A DNA stretch of 6,114 nt. Source: Paludibacter sp. GTDB taxonomy: Bacteria; Bacteroidota; Bacteroidia; Bacteroidales; Paludibacteraceae. Positions within the stretch are counted from its first letter, which is position 1, and each line of letters begins with the position of its first letter. The position numbers were made by a program, and so were the translations under genes. Below the pieces are notes generated by a model. The model saw only the letters and a program-made list of their open reading frames with translations. It made no database searches and was not told where the DNA came from. Location: assembly GCA_030655595.1 (NCBI GenBank), contig JAUSNQ010000043.1, positions 1-6,114 on the forward strand, written 5' to 3'. Of this stretch, positions 1 through 6,114 are shown in pieces.

Positions 1-422
1 TTATTGAGGAGTCAAAAGTTTATATCAACAAAGCCATAGAAGTTTCTCCAAATGAAGCTGTATACCACTATGTAAAAGCAAAGATTGATGAAACAGAGAA
101 TAATTATGTTGACGCCAGAGCTTCTTATGAAAAAACCCTGGAATTGGATCCTAAATTTGCTGATGCTTATGCCGGAATTGGTGTGTTAATTATTGACGAA
201 GGCCAGAGAATTTTGGATGAAGCTGCTTATAAATCTGATAGAGAATTCAATGCAGCTAAATTAAAATCGAAAGCAGTCTTTAAATCTGCTTTGGAGTATT
301 TTTTGAAAGCAGCTGAAATCAGTCCTGATGAACTCATTTATAAAAGAAATCTTCGCATGCTATACTACAGATTAGAAATGAGTAAAGAACTTGAGGCGAT
401 TGAAAAGGAATTGGGTTACTAA
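1..422 (+). CDS. TPR (tetratricopeptide repeat) protein, C-terminal part
   Basis: This is the 3' end of a gene that enters from the left edge. The first full codon is at position 3, and 139 residues are visible before the TAA. The frame is open to the edge, so the real start is outside; a TTG at 144 is an internal Leu. TPR signatures are visible. One repeat ends in KAIEVSPNEA (residues 10-19). The next spans about residues 20-53, with the typical Ala/Tyr pattern and an ELDPKFADAY end. After a charged linker (about 70-92), another helix pair begins at ALEYFLKAAEISPDE (96-110). An extended linker before the last repeat is familiar from Bacteroidota TPR proteins, from memory only. TPRs mediate protein-protein contacts; partner, localisation and any signal peptide cannot be judged because the N-terminus is missing. 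The gene ends 23 bp before a strong terminator and faces the glycosidase-like gene tail to tail. Confidence 0.85.
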   Translation, partial: IEESKVYINKAIEVSPNEAVYHYVKAKIDETENNYVDARASYEKTLELDPKFADAYAGIGVLIIDEGQRILDEAAYKSDREFNAAKLKSKAVFKSALEYFLKAAEISPDELIYKRNLRMLYYRLEMSKELEAIEKELGY

Positions 423-444
423 TTTGTTTCTCCTTACTTACCAC

Positions 445-488
445 AAAAAATGGATAGATGCTTTTTAAATGCGTCTATCCGTTTTTTT
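445..488. terminator. Bidirectional intrinsic terminator between convergent genes
   Basis: Arms at 452-461 (GGATAGATGC) and 471-480 (GCGTCTATCC) pair over 10 bp with one T-G wobble around a 9-nt loop. The stem is extended by the A-run at 445-450 pairing with the T-run from 482. On the + strand the hairpin is followed by seven T (482-488), about 60 bases after the TPR stop. On the - strand the A-run at 445-450 reads as a U-tract after the same hairpin, about 70 bases after the stop of the glycosidase-like gene. The symmetrical A-run/stem/T-run arrangement between two convergent genes fits one hairpin ending both transcripts. Confidence 0.85.
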
Positions 489-549
489 ATAGTAATGATG
501 GCTCACATATAAAACTTTACTCAACACTTTACCGTAATTATACTCCAAA

Positions 550-2067
550 TTATAATTTTCTTGTAACTCCGTAAGCAGGAATACTTTCTTTCTTATACCT
601 GTTCAAAGAGGTAACAACAAAAGTATGGTAGCCTTTCAGATCAGGCTTGATTTCCATTAAATCCACAAAATTATTTGTAGTTAGTGTGAGGATGTTCGCC
701 GGATCGCTCAAGTCTCCTACGCGTTTCCCTTTAAAGGCATAAACAATGTAGTATGCAATACTTGAACCTGCCTCCTCGCAGACTTCATCCCACATTAAAA
801 TGGCGTCTTTGTGATCTTTTAAAATTCTAATGTTTTCGGGTTGAACTGCCAGCATACCCATGACATTTTTATTTTCGGGACATAAAGCTTTGTATTTGTA
901 AAAGTTAGTTTGTATGCTGTCGTTTAAACCTTGTAAATTTTTTAGAAAAGGCTTGGCACTGAAAAACATTACACCTTCAACTTCCGGATATGACTGATTT
1001 ATGCGCATTTGTCTGGCAATTTCATTGGGTTTTTTCCATTCTGGCTCTTTTTTAATTTCTAATGCTGAAGCAAATAAGCCAATGTATAAATTTTTGTTGT
1101 AGGAGTTTTTCGACCACCATTTAAGTAAAACTTCATAATCAGCAACTTTCTTTCCTATTTCCCAATATAGTTGGGGAACCACATAATCAATGGTTCCTTC
1201 ACGCAGCCATTTTAGAATATCTGCATATAAATCATCGTAATTCTGGATACCAGCTCTTGTTGCAGAACCTGTTGGATCTACATTGTCATTTCTCCAAACC
1301 CCAAAAGGAGATATTCCAAAATCAACCCAGGGCTTTGTGCTTTTAATAGTTTGTTGCAGTTCGGCAATGACCATATCGACATTGTTTCTTCTCCAGTCAG
1401 CTTTGTTTGTGTACGAACGAGGATATTTTTTAAAGCTTTCCTGATCCGGGAACTCTTTGCCCCTAACTGGATATGGGTAAAAATAGTCATCCATGTGTAT
1501 GGCATCAATATCATATCGCTCAACAATATCTTTTACAACATTATTTAAGAATTGCCGTGTTTCATCTAATCCCGGATCAAAATAATACTTGCCCCCATAT
1601 TCAACGATGATGTTTTTCTGAGTATGATAAATATGATTTTTGCTTAGCGAATTTAAGCCGCCTCCATTCAACACACGATATGGATTTAACCAAACATGTA
1701 CTTCCATGAATCTTTTATGAGCTTCTTCAATGATGAATTGTAATGGATCATAATATGGTTCTGGTTGTTTGCCTTGCACGCCAGTCAGGTATTTCGACCA
1801 GGGTTCTAATGTAGATAAATAAAGAGCATCTGCAGTTGGGCGAGCCTGAAAAACGATGGTGTTGATGTTGTTTTTTTCTAAATCATCGAGCATTTTTCTC
1901 ATTTCTTCTTGTTGCTCTCTCGCTGAATGTCTTTTACTTGGCCAGTCGATATTTTCTACAGTTGCTATCCATACTGCCCGCATTTCTCTCTTTTTATGTT
2001 GAGTCTGACTCTGTGCAATTTGAGTTAATAAAAAGGCAATAATTAATAATTGAATTTGAAGTTTCAT
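550..2067 (-). CDS. Secreted GHL10 / family-10 glycoside hydrolase-like protein with C-terminal Fn3-like domain
   Basis: The 505-residue product starts at ATG 2067. A TTG one codon upstream (2070) is possible but less likely. Residues 1-20 form a signal peptide (a Lys, then a hydrophobic run ending near AQS) with no lipobox Cys, so export across the inner membrane is predicted. The GHL10 (DUF187) TIM-barrel-type domain spans about 28-390. It opens with MRAVWIATV, followed by VFQARPTADALY near 73-84, WLNPYR near 126-131, the acidic pair in HMDDYFYP (191-198, D193/D194), ISPFGVWR (252-259) and PQLYWE (298-303). D193/D194 are candidate catalytic residues by analogy. Residues about 400-505 look like an Fn3-type beta-sandwich. 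The E. coli relative DigH (YddW) cleaves peptide-free peptidoglycan glycan strands, so cell-wall glycan turnover is a reasonable inference, although the substrate is not shown by sequence. The gene appears monocistronic, diverging from mgsA and convergent with the TPR gene. Confidence 0.9.
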   Translation of the reverse strand: MKLQIQLLIIAFLLTQIAQSQTQHKKREMRAVWIATVENIDWPSKRHSAREQQEEMRKMLDDLEKNNINTIVFQARPTADALYLSTLEPWSKYLTGVQGKQPEPYYDPLQFIIEEAHKRFMEVHVWLNPYRVLNGGGLNSLSKNHIYHTQKNIIVEYGGKYYFDPGLDETRQFLNNVVKDIVERYDIDAIHMDDYFYPYPVRGKEFPDQESFKKYPRSYTNKADWRRNNVDMVIAELQQTIKSTKPWVDFGISPFGVWRNDNVDPTGSATRAGIQNYDDLYADILKWLREGTIDYVVPQLYWEIGKKVADYEVLLKWWSKNSYNKNLYIGLFASALEIKKEPEWKKPNEIARQMRINQSYPEVEGVMFFSAKPFLKNLQGLNDSIQTNFYKYKALCPENKNVMGMLAVQPENIRILKDHKDAILMWDEVCEEAGSSIAYYIVYAFKGKRVGDLSDPANILTLTTNNFVDLMEIKPDLKGYHTFVVTSLNRYKKESIPAYGVTRKL

Positions 2068-2098
2068 CAAAGTTTTAATATTTAATTAAGTTTTCACA

Positions 2099-2106
2099 CA
2101 AAAGTA
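2099..2106 (-). promoter_or_regulatory. Candidate -7 promoter element for the GHL10 gene
   Basis: On the - strand the bases read TACTTTTG, an exact match to the Bacteroidota -7 consensus TAnnTTTG. It lies about 31 bp upstream of the ATG at 2067, which would give a leader of roughly 25 nt. A matching -33 TTTG is not evident at the expected spacing (only a TGG-like sequence near 2126-2130), so support rests on the -7 element and its position. Confidence 0.5.
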
Positions 2107-2130
2107 ATATTTTAAACCGGATTTGCCAGC

Positions 2131-2150
2131 TGATTATAATTTTTTAATCA
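2131..2150. promoter_or_regulatory. Perfect 6-bp dyad upstream of the mgsA promoter (possible operator)
   Basis: TGATTA (2131-2136) and TAATCA (2145-2150) are perfect inverted arms around an 8-bp AT spacer. The dyad lies between the two divergent promoters, 16 bp before the mgsA -33 element. The placement suits a regulator-binding site, but AT-rich intergenic DNA yields such dyads by chance and the spacing is not the standard Crp/Fnr one. Confidence 0.2.
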
Positions 2151-2166
2151 ATTCTGCTAATAACTT

Positions 2167-2196
2167 TTTGTAAGCGGAAAAATATCCGTAATTTTG
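2167..2196 (+). promoter_or_regulatory. Bacteroidota-type promoter of mgsA-hisA
   Basis: A -33 TTTG (2167-2170) is followed after 18 bp by TAATTTTG (2189-2196), an exact TAnnTTTG -7 element. The spacing is close to the usual 19-21 bp of the Bacteroidota primary sigma factor. Transcription should begin around 2200-2203. This argues against the TTG at 2194, which lies inside the -7 element, as a translation start, and leaves a leader of about 15-18 nt to the ATG at 2218. Confidence 0.7.
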
Positions 2197-2217
2197 CACA
2201 TATTAATGAGAAAAAGT

Positions 2218-2667
2218 ATGAAAAAGCAACTTACAATAGCCTTGGTCGCACATGATCATCGCAAAGCAGATATGGTAGAATGGGCTGTTTACAACGCAAC
2301 GATGTTATCGGGTCATAAATTGGTTTGCACCGGTACAACAGGCGGTTTAATCGCTCAAGCATTCGAAGATAAAGGCATTGAAGCTGATGTTACCTGCGTA
2401 AATTCTGGCCCTATGGGTGGTGATGCCGAAATTGCTGCATTAGTGGTACAGAAGAAAGTGAATCTTTGTGTGTTTCTAATTGATGATTTAAATCCTCAAC
2501 CTCATGAGGCGGATATCCAGATGTTACTTCGTCAATGCCGTGTGCATAACGTGCCGATTGCATGTAACCGTTATAGTGCTGATTTGATGATAACCAGTCA
2601 ACTATGGGATATTGATGATTATCAGCCAACTGAACCAAGATACATCAGATTCAATAGAGAATCATAG
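2218..2667 (+). CDS. mgsA: Methylglyoxal synthase
   Basis: This cytoplasmic enzyme converts dihydroxyacetone phosphate to methylglyoxal and phosphate, a bypass of lower glycolysis used when sugar phosphates accumulate. From ATG 2218 the product is 149 residues, close to E. coli MgsA. Family motifs are present: LVAHDHRK (9-16, with H12 and D13), the phosphate-binding TGTTG (38-42), SGPMGGD (63-69, with D69 as the catalytic Asp equivalent to E. coli D71), and PHEAD (95-99, with H96 and D99 matching E. coli H98 and D101). The usual DPL before the last motif is DDL here. An in-frame ATG at 2206 adds four residues (MRKS), but it would lie only a few bases after the predicted transcript start, so 2218 is preferred. 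No Shine-Dalgarno is visible; the region before the ATG is A-rich. hisA follows after 26 bp without a recognisable promoter, suggesting co-transcription. Confidence 0.95.
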   Translation: MKKQLTIALVAHDHRKADMVEWAVYNATMLSGHKLVCTGTTGGLIAQAFEDKGIEADVTCVNSGPMGGDAEIAALVVQKKVNLCVFLIDDLNPQPHEADIQMLLRQCRVHNVPIACNRYSADLMITSQLWDIDDYQPTEPRYIRFNRES

Positions 2668-2693
2668 TTAACAATTTATCATAAACCTATAGA

Positions 2694-3413
2694 ATGATAG
2701 AAATAATTCCAGCGATTGACCTGATCAATGGTAAATGTGTACGTTTATCACAAGGAGATTATTCCCGGAAAATAATTTATAACGAAAACCCATTGGAAGT
2801 TGCTAAAATGTTTGCTGATGCAGGCATTCGTCGCTTGCACCTGGTTGATTTGGATGGTGCTAAAGCGCACCACATTGTAAATCACAAGGTTTTGGAGTTA
2901 ATCGCTCAGCATACTGATCTGATCATTGACTTCGGTGGTGGTTTGAAATCGGATGAAGACTTAAGAATTGCATTTGAATGTGGTGCCTCCATGGTTACGG
3001 GTGGTAGTATAGCCGTCAGAAATCCAGAAGTTTTTGCCTCTTGGATTCAAAAGTATGGTACGGAGAAAATTATTTTAGGAGCTGATGTGAAAGATGAGAA
3101 GATTGCAGTTGGAGGATGGCTCGAAACAACTAATCTTGATTTGATGCCTTACATTCAAAATTATATGCTGCAAGGCATCCGAAAAGTGATTTGTACTGAT
3201 ATTAGCAAAGATGGTATGATGGCAGGCCCTGCGGTTGAATTATACAAAAGAATGCTACAAGAGGAACCGGAGATGTATCTGATTGCAAGTGGGGGAGTGA
3301 GTTCTATCCAAGATATAGAAACACTTATTGAAAACCGCGTACCCGCAGTTATTACCGGAAAGGCCATTTACGAGGGCAAAATAAAATTACCGGATTTGAG
3401 CAAATACCTTTGA
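2694..3413 (+). CDS. hisA: ProFAR isomerase (1-(5-phosphoribosyl)-5-[(5-phosphoribosylamino)methylideneamino]imidazole-4-carboxamide isomerase)
   Basis: HisA catalyses the fourth step of histidine biosynthesis, the Amadori rearrangement of ProFAR to PRFAR, in the cytoplasm. The 239-residue length is typical of a full (beta-alpha)8 barrel. It opens with IIPAIDL, carrying the catalytic Asp D9. FGGGLKS (80-86) is the first phosphate-binding half, and GADVKD holds D131, the second acidic residue. [12 protein letters not shown] (167-178) is the second catalytic/phosphate loop, followed by IASGGVSS and [10 protein letters not shown] as the final phosphate site. These features favour HisA over its paralogue HisF. 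The ATG at 2694 has no Shine-Dalgarno. The gene is intact, but hisF, hisH and hisB are not adjacent: mgsA precedes it and the antiporter gene converges after 3 bp. The rest of the pathway must be encoded elsewhere if the organism makes histidine. Confidence 0.95.
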   Translation: MIEIIPAIDLINGKCVRLSQGDYSRKIIYNENPLEVAKMFADAGIRRLHLVDLDGAKAHHIVNHKVLELIAQHTDLIIDFGGGLKSDEDLRIAFECGASMVTGGSIAVRNPEVFASWIQKYGTEKIILGADVKDEKIAVGGWLETTNLDLMPYIQNYMLQGIRKVICTDISKDGMMAGPAVELYKRMLQEEPEMYLIASGGVSSIQDIETLIENRVPAVITGKAIYEGKIKLPDLSKYL

Positions 3414-3420
3414 TTTTTAC
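3392..3420. terminator. Weak candidate hairpin at the hisA/antiporter tail-to-tail junction
   Basis: Inside the last hisA codons, GGATTT (3392-3397) can pair with AAAT and CC (3402-3408, one bulged A) around a GAGC loop, followed by a T-rich stretch. In the other orientation the hairpin is also followed by T-rich sequence. The stem is short and bulged, so this is tentative. It is the only hairpin I see near the junction, where the gap between stops is 3 bp. Confidence 0.2.
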
Positions 3421-5561
3421 TTCTTTTTGAATAATCGTGCAATCGTTTTACCAATTTCATCTAATTTTTCAATTGGTTCAACCATAGAAGGATTGAGGTC
3501 TGCAGTTTCTTTGGCCAATAATCCGGCTTGAATCGGATAAATAAGAATAAAACTGTTAGGTTCGAAATACTTCTTTAGATATCCGGGTATATTAATCATA
3601 TTGATATGATAAGAAAGTGATTTTTCTCTGCTTAATACTACAATCAGATTATCATCCGACTTGATACTCCGCGAAAGAATTAAAAAGTCATCCCAATCGT
3701 CAAAAAAATGAAATTCAGCCTCAATCGGATGCTTCTTATAAATGTCTCTTATGATACCTAATGTTTTCTCATTTCCGTAGAAAACGAGTTTTGCCCCAGA
3801 ATTTCTTGCAATATTCCAAACTTTAATCAACCAGAAAGGGAACCCCATTTCGAGTTCTGCATTTTTAGGAATGATAACAACATGCCTTTTTATTGTTGAT
3901 ATTGGTTGTGTTGCCCTGTAAATAAAGGTTGTAACGTTACTTCGGGTTAAAATACCTTCTGTTAGATGGCCAATAAATGATTGTGACATCCCCTTCTTTT
4001 CATGGAGACTTAAAATCATATCTGTTACATTGTGTTCGCGTATAACACTCGTGATTCCATTCACGATATTCACATCATATCTCAATAATTTTTGCAGTCT
4101 GATATCCACTGCAGAAGCAGAAATGACAGCTTTATCAAGTAATTTATTTGCTTTTTTTAATTCGAGGGTGTCATCGTTAGAGTTCTTTACAATATTGAGT
4201 GCAAGAATATTATTGAGGTTTTCTTTTGATTTTATCAACGAACTAAGATTTATCATTTCATCAACCGTATCCAAATATCTTACCGGGATCAGAATTTTTT
4301 CAGCACTTTCGGAGTCTTTACTTTCAATATTTGTATTTTCTGCCAGTGATATATTCATCGCTGCTTTTTGTGTTGCAAGGGAAGCAATGGTACATGTGAT
4401 TAAAATCATGATGATGGTGCCATTCAAAATATTCTCACTTAAAAGTCTGACAGGCTCTCCTGCGTCCGTGTATCCCATAATTACATTATAACCTACCAGC
4501 ACGGCAGCCAATGTTGCGGCCGCCTGTGCATTGCTCAGGCCAAATATCAATCCTCTTTCATCTTTTGATAATTTAAAAGTTTTTTGTGTTAGCCATGCGG
4601 CTGAAAATTTAGAGAATGTAGCTACAAAAGTCATAATTCCAGCAACTTTCAGTGCTTCCCAATCACGGAAGAATGCTTTGTAATCGACAAGCATACCAAC
4701 ACCTATCAGAAAAAATGGAATAAAAACAGCATTACCTACGAATGAAATTCTGTTCATCAGCGGTGAAGTTGCCGGAATAAGCTTATTTAGTGCAAGTCCT
4801 GATAAAAATGCTCCAATAATTGCTTCAATTCCAGCTGCCTCGGCGAGCACAGCCCCAAGAAATACCATAACCAGAACAAAAATATACTGAGAAACGGGAT
4901 CAGAATAATGTTTGAAAAACCATCTACCAATGATCGGGAAAATTAATACGACAATTGAAACAAAAATTACCAAAGAAATCGAAAGTTTTGTCCAGAACAT
5001 GGAGTCCGCTCCTCCAGTCACTAAACCGATGACAACGGCTAAAACTAAAAGTGCCAGTGTATCAGTAATGATTGTGCCTCCGACAGCGATGTTAACAGCT
5101 CTGTTTTTAGTAACATCCAATTTGTTAACAATAGGATAGGCGATTAAGGTGTGTGATGCGAACATACTTGCCATTAAAACCGATGTGGGAAGTGAAAGAT
5201 TAAGTATATACAAACCGGTTAATGTTCCTAAAGTCATTGGAATGATAAAGGTATAAAGTCCAAATACAATACTTTTGGAACTGTTTTTCTTTAAATCACC
5301 TAAATCAATTTCTAATCCGGCAAGGAACATGATGTATAGCAAACCTGCTGTTCCCGATAATATAATGCTTCCATCTCTTTCTAATAAATTCACACCGTTA
5401 GGACCGATTATGGCACCTGCTATAATCAACCCCAGAATATGCGGAATCTTGAATTTATTCAATATAATTGGTGCAAAAAGAATAATCATAAGTATTACTA
5501 AAAACTGTAATACGGGATGTTCTAAAGGAAGCGTGAAATTATTAATTATCAGTGGAATCAT
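3417..5561 (-). CDS. CPA2-type cation/proton antiporter with C-terminal USP-like domains
   Basis: The 714-residue inner-membrane protein exchanges monovalent cations (Na+ or K+) for protons by family inference. Residues about 15-400 are a Na_H_Exchanger domain with roughly 13 hydrophobic segments. It shows HILGLIIAGAIIGPNG (41-56), LLYIMFLAGLEIDL (74-87), the core-helix motif IITDTLALL (164-172), AIIGAFLSGLALN (247-259) and FIPFFLIGVGMLVD (280-293). D167 is the likely ion-binding Asp; the preceding position is Thr166 rather than Asp (electrogenic NapA type), Asn (CPA1) or Gln (Kef). Residues about 421-550 resemble a universal stress protein fold, with KILIPV at its start, and about 558-690 a second, more diverged copy. 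No GxGxxG RCK (TrkA-N) domain is seen, so this is not a classical KefB/KefC. The ATG at 5561 lies 28 bp after the stop of the Crp/Fnr gene, indicating an operon. Ion specificity is not predictable. Confidence 0.88.
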   Translation of the reverse strand: MIPLIINNFTLPLEHPVLQFLVILMIILFAPIILNKFKIPHILGLIIAGAIIGPNGVNLLERDGSIILSGTAGLLYIMFLAGLEIDLGDLKKNSSKSIVFGLYTFIIPMTLGTLTGLYILNLSLPTSVLMASMFASHTLIAYPIVNKLDVTKNRAVNIAVGGTIITDTLALLVLAVVIGLVTGGADSMFWTKLSISLVIFVSIVVLIFPIIGRWFFKHYSDPVSQYIFVLVMVFLGAVLAEAAGIEAIIGAFLSGLALNKLIPATSPLMNRISFVGNAVFIPFFLIGVGMLVDYKAFFRDWEALKVAGIMTFVATFSKFSAAWLTQKTFKLSKDERGLIFGLSNAQAAATLAAVLVGYNVIMGYTDAGEPVRLLSENILNGTIIMILITCTIASLATQKAAMNISLAENTNIESKDSESAEKILIPVRYLDTVDEMINLSSLIKSKENLNNILALNIVKNSNDDTLELKKANKLLDKAVISASAVDIRLQKLLRYDVNIVNGITSVIREHNVTDMILSLHEKKGMSQSFIGHLTEGILTRSNVTTFIYRATQPISTIKRHVVIIPKNAELEMGFPFWLIKVWNIARNSGAKLVFYGNEKTLGIIRDIYKKHPIEAEFHFFDDWDDFLILSRSIKSDDNLIVVLSREKSLSYHINMINIPGYLKKYFEPNSFILIYPIQAGLLAKETADLNPSMVEPIEKLDEIGKTIARLFKKK

Positions 5562-5589
5562 AGGTTATATAATGATTGAATTTTTTATG

Positions 5590-6114
5590 TCAAACCAGTA
5601 ATTTTTTTATTTTATCAGTATTTACTATTTGATATTCTTTTCTTTTTATGCTGATAATACCATCATGCACCATCTCTGACAAACTTCTGGCTAATGATGG
5701 TCTTGCAACACCAAAAAATTCAGCCAACTCACTTTGATTACGATTGATTATGAATGACTTGGTTGATCCGTTTGCTTGTTCCATCAGAAAATGAGCCAAT
5801 TTTCCCTTGATGGTCTTGATCGACAACAATTGTAATCTGTTTGTAAGAAACTGTGTTCTGTTTGCATTATGTGTCAGATAATTTTGCATGAAATCAGGAT
5901 TTGTCATCATCAATCTCATGATTTCTGTCTTTGGGATTTTAATAATTTCAACTTCCTCCAGCGTAGTTACATCAACTGGAAAATGATTGTTATCTGAAAA
6001 TAGAAATGCAGGTGCCAGTGGACGAGGAGCCTGAATGATTTCTATACCCAATATATTTCCGTTTTCGGTAATCATTTCGGTCTTAACAGAACCTAAAGTT
6101 AACATATATAGGGC
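5590..6114 (-). CDS. Crp/Fnr-family transcriptional regulator, N-terminus beyond window
   Basis: The frame is open to the right edge, reading ALYMLTLGSVKTE, so the Met at 6105 is internal and the gene is partial at its 5' end. The 174 visible residues lack perhaps 50 of the roughly 220-230 usual for the family. Residues 1-60 are the rest of the effector-binding beta-roll (GSVKTE, then APRPLAPAFLF and PVDV). About 62-115 is the dimerisation helix (IKGKLAHFL at its end). About 121-162 is the winged helix-turn-helix, with NQSELAEFFGVARPSLARSLSEM as turn and recognition helix and DGIISI entering the wing. The canonical cAMP cassette (GE-AL...RAA) is absent and no Cys is visible, so neither a cAMP-type nor an Fe-S FNR-type sensor is supported by the visible part. 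The ligand is unknown. It lies 28 bp upstream of the antiporter gene on the same strand, probably in one operon and perhaps controlling it. Confidence 0.9.
   Translation of the reverse strand, partial: ALYMLTLGSVKTEMITENGNILGIEIIQAPRPLAPAFLFSDNNHFPVDVTTLEEVEIIKIPKTEIMRLMMTNPDFMQNYLTHNANRTQFLTNRLQLLSIKTIKGKLAHFLMEQANGSTKSFIINRNQSELAEFFGVARPSLARSLSEMVHDGIISIKRKEYQIVNTDKIKKLLV

Noticed and set aside
536..557. AATTATA-N8-TATAATT inverted repeat around the stop codon of the GHL10 gene
   Set aside because: The arms are only A and T and would be a very weak stem; the strong hairpin at 445-488 is a sufficient terminator.
2194..2217. Longer MgsA form starting at TTG 2194
   Set aside because: The TTG lies inside the predicted -7 promoter element, and the extra residues match nothing in the family.
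2411..2638. 75-codon open frame on the - strand inside mgsA
   Set aside because: It lies antisense to the MgsA active-site region and has no independent support.
2694..3413. HisF or a bifunctional PriA-like role for the hisA product
   Set aside because: The IPAIDL opening and the TDISKDG loop fit HisA; I see no positive indication of PriA-type trp function from sequence alone.
4030..4491. 153-codon open frame on the + strand inside the antiporter gene
   Set aside because: It is antisense to a well-conserved membrane protein gene; the translation is a low-complexity hydrophobic and Ser-rich shadow with no recognisable motif and no promoter.
5275..5601. 108-codon open frame on the + strand overlapping the antiporter start and the intergenic gap
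   Set aside because: Antisense to the antiporter N-terminus, with no family resemblance; the opposing frame holds conserved antiporter motifs.

Overview
The window looks like chromosomal DNA from a member of the Bacteroidota, and more likely a housekeeping region than an accessory island. The evidence is an AT-rich sequence, start codons without Shine-Dalgarno motifs, two exact matches to the Bacteroidota -7 promoter element TAnnTTTG, and protein types common in that phylum: a secreted family-10 glycosidase-like protein with an Fn3-like tail, a Crp/Fnr regulator without the cAMP cassette, and a TPR protein. I do not assign a genus. I see no rRNA, tRNA, CRISPR array, insertion sequence or phage gene.

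Layout, left to right. The 3' end of a TPR protein gene (+) runs in from the left edge and ends at 422. A strong bidirectional hairpin terminator (445-488) separates it from a convergent gene (-, 550-2067) for a secreted GHL10-type glycoside hydrolase-like protein. A 150-bp divergent intergenic region (2068-2217) carries promoter elements for both directions. Rightwards, mgsA (methylglyoxal synthase, 2218-2667) and hisA (histidine biosynthesis isomerase, 2694-3413) lie 26 bp apart and look like one transcription unit. hisA ends 3 bp from the stop of a convergent gene (-, 3417-5561) for a CPA2-type cation/proton antiporter with two USP-like cytoplasmic domains. Upstream of the antiporter on the same strand, 28 bp away, is a Crp/Fnr-family regulator (5590 to the right edge) whose N-terminus lies outside the window.

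How the genes may work together. MgsA diverts dihydroxyacetone phosphate into methylglyoxal, while HisA carries out the fourth step of histidine synthesis. I know no direct biochemical link, and no hisF, hisH or hisB accompanies hisA here. The Crp/Fnr regulator and the antiporter probably form an operon for regulated ion or pH homeostasis. I found no clear undescribed system. The points most worth checking are the isolated mgsA-hisA pair, the Thr-Asp ion-site motif of the antiporter, its pairing with a Crp/Fnr regulator, and the 3-bp tail-to-tail junction.
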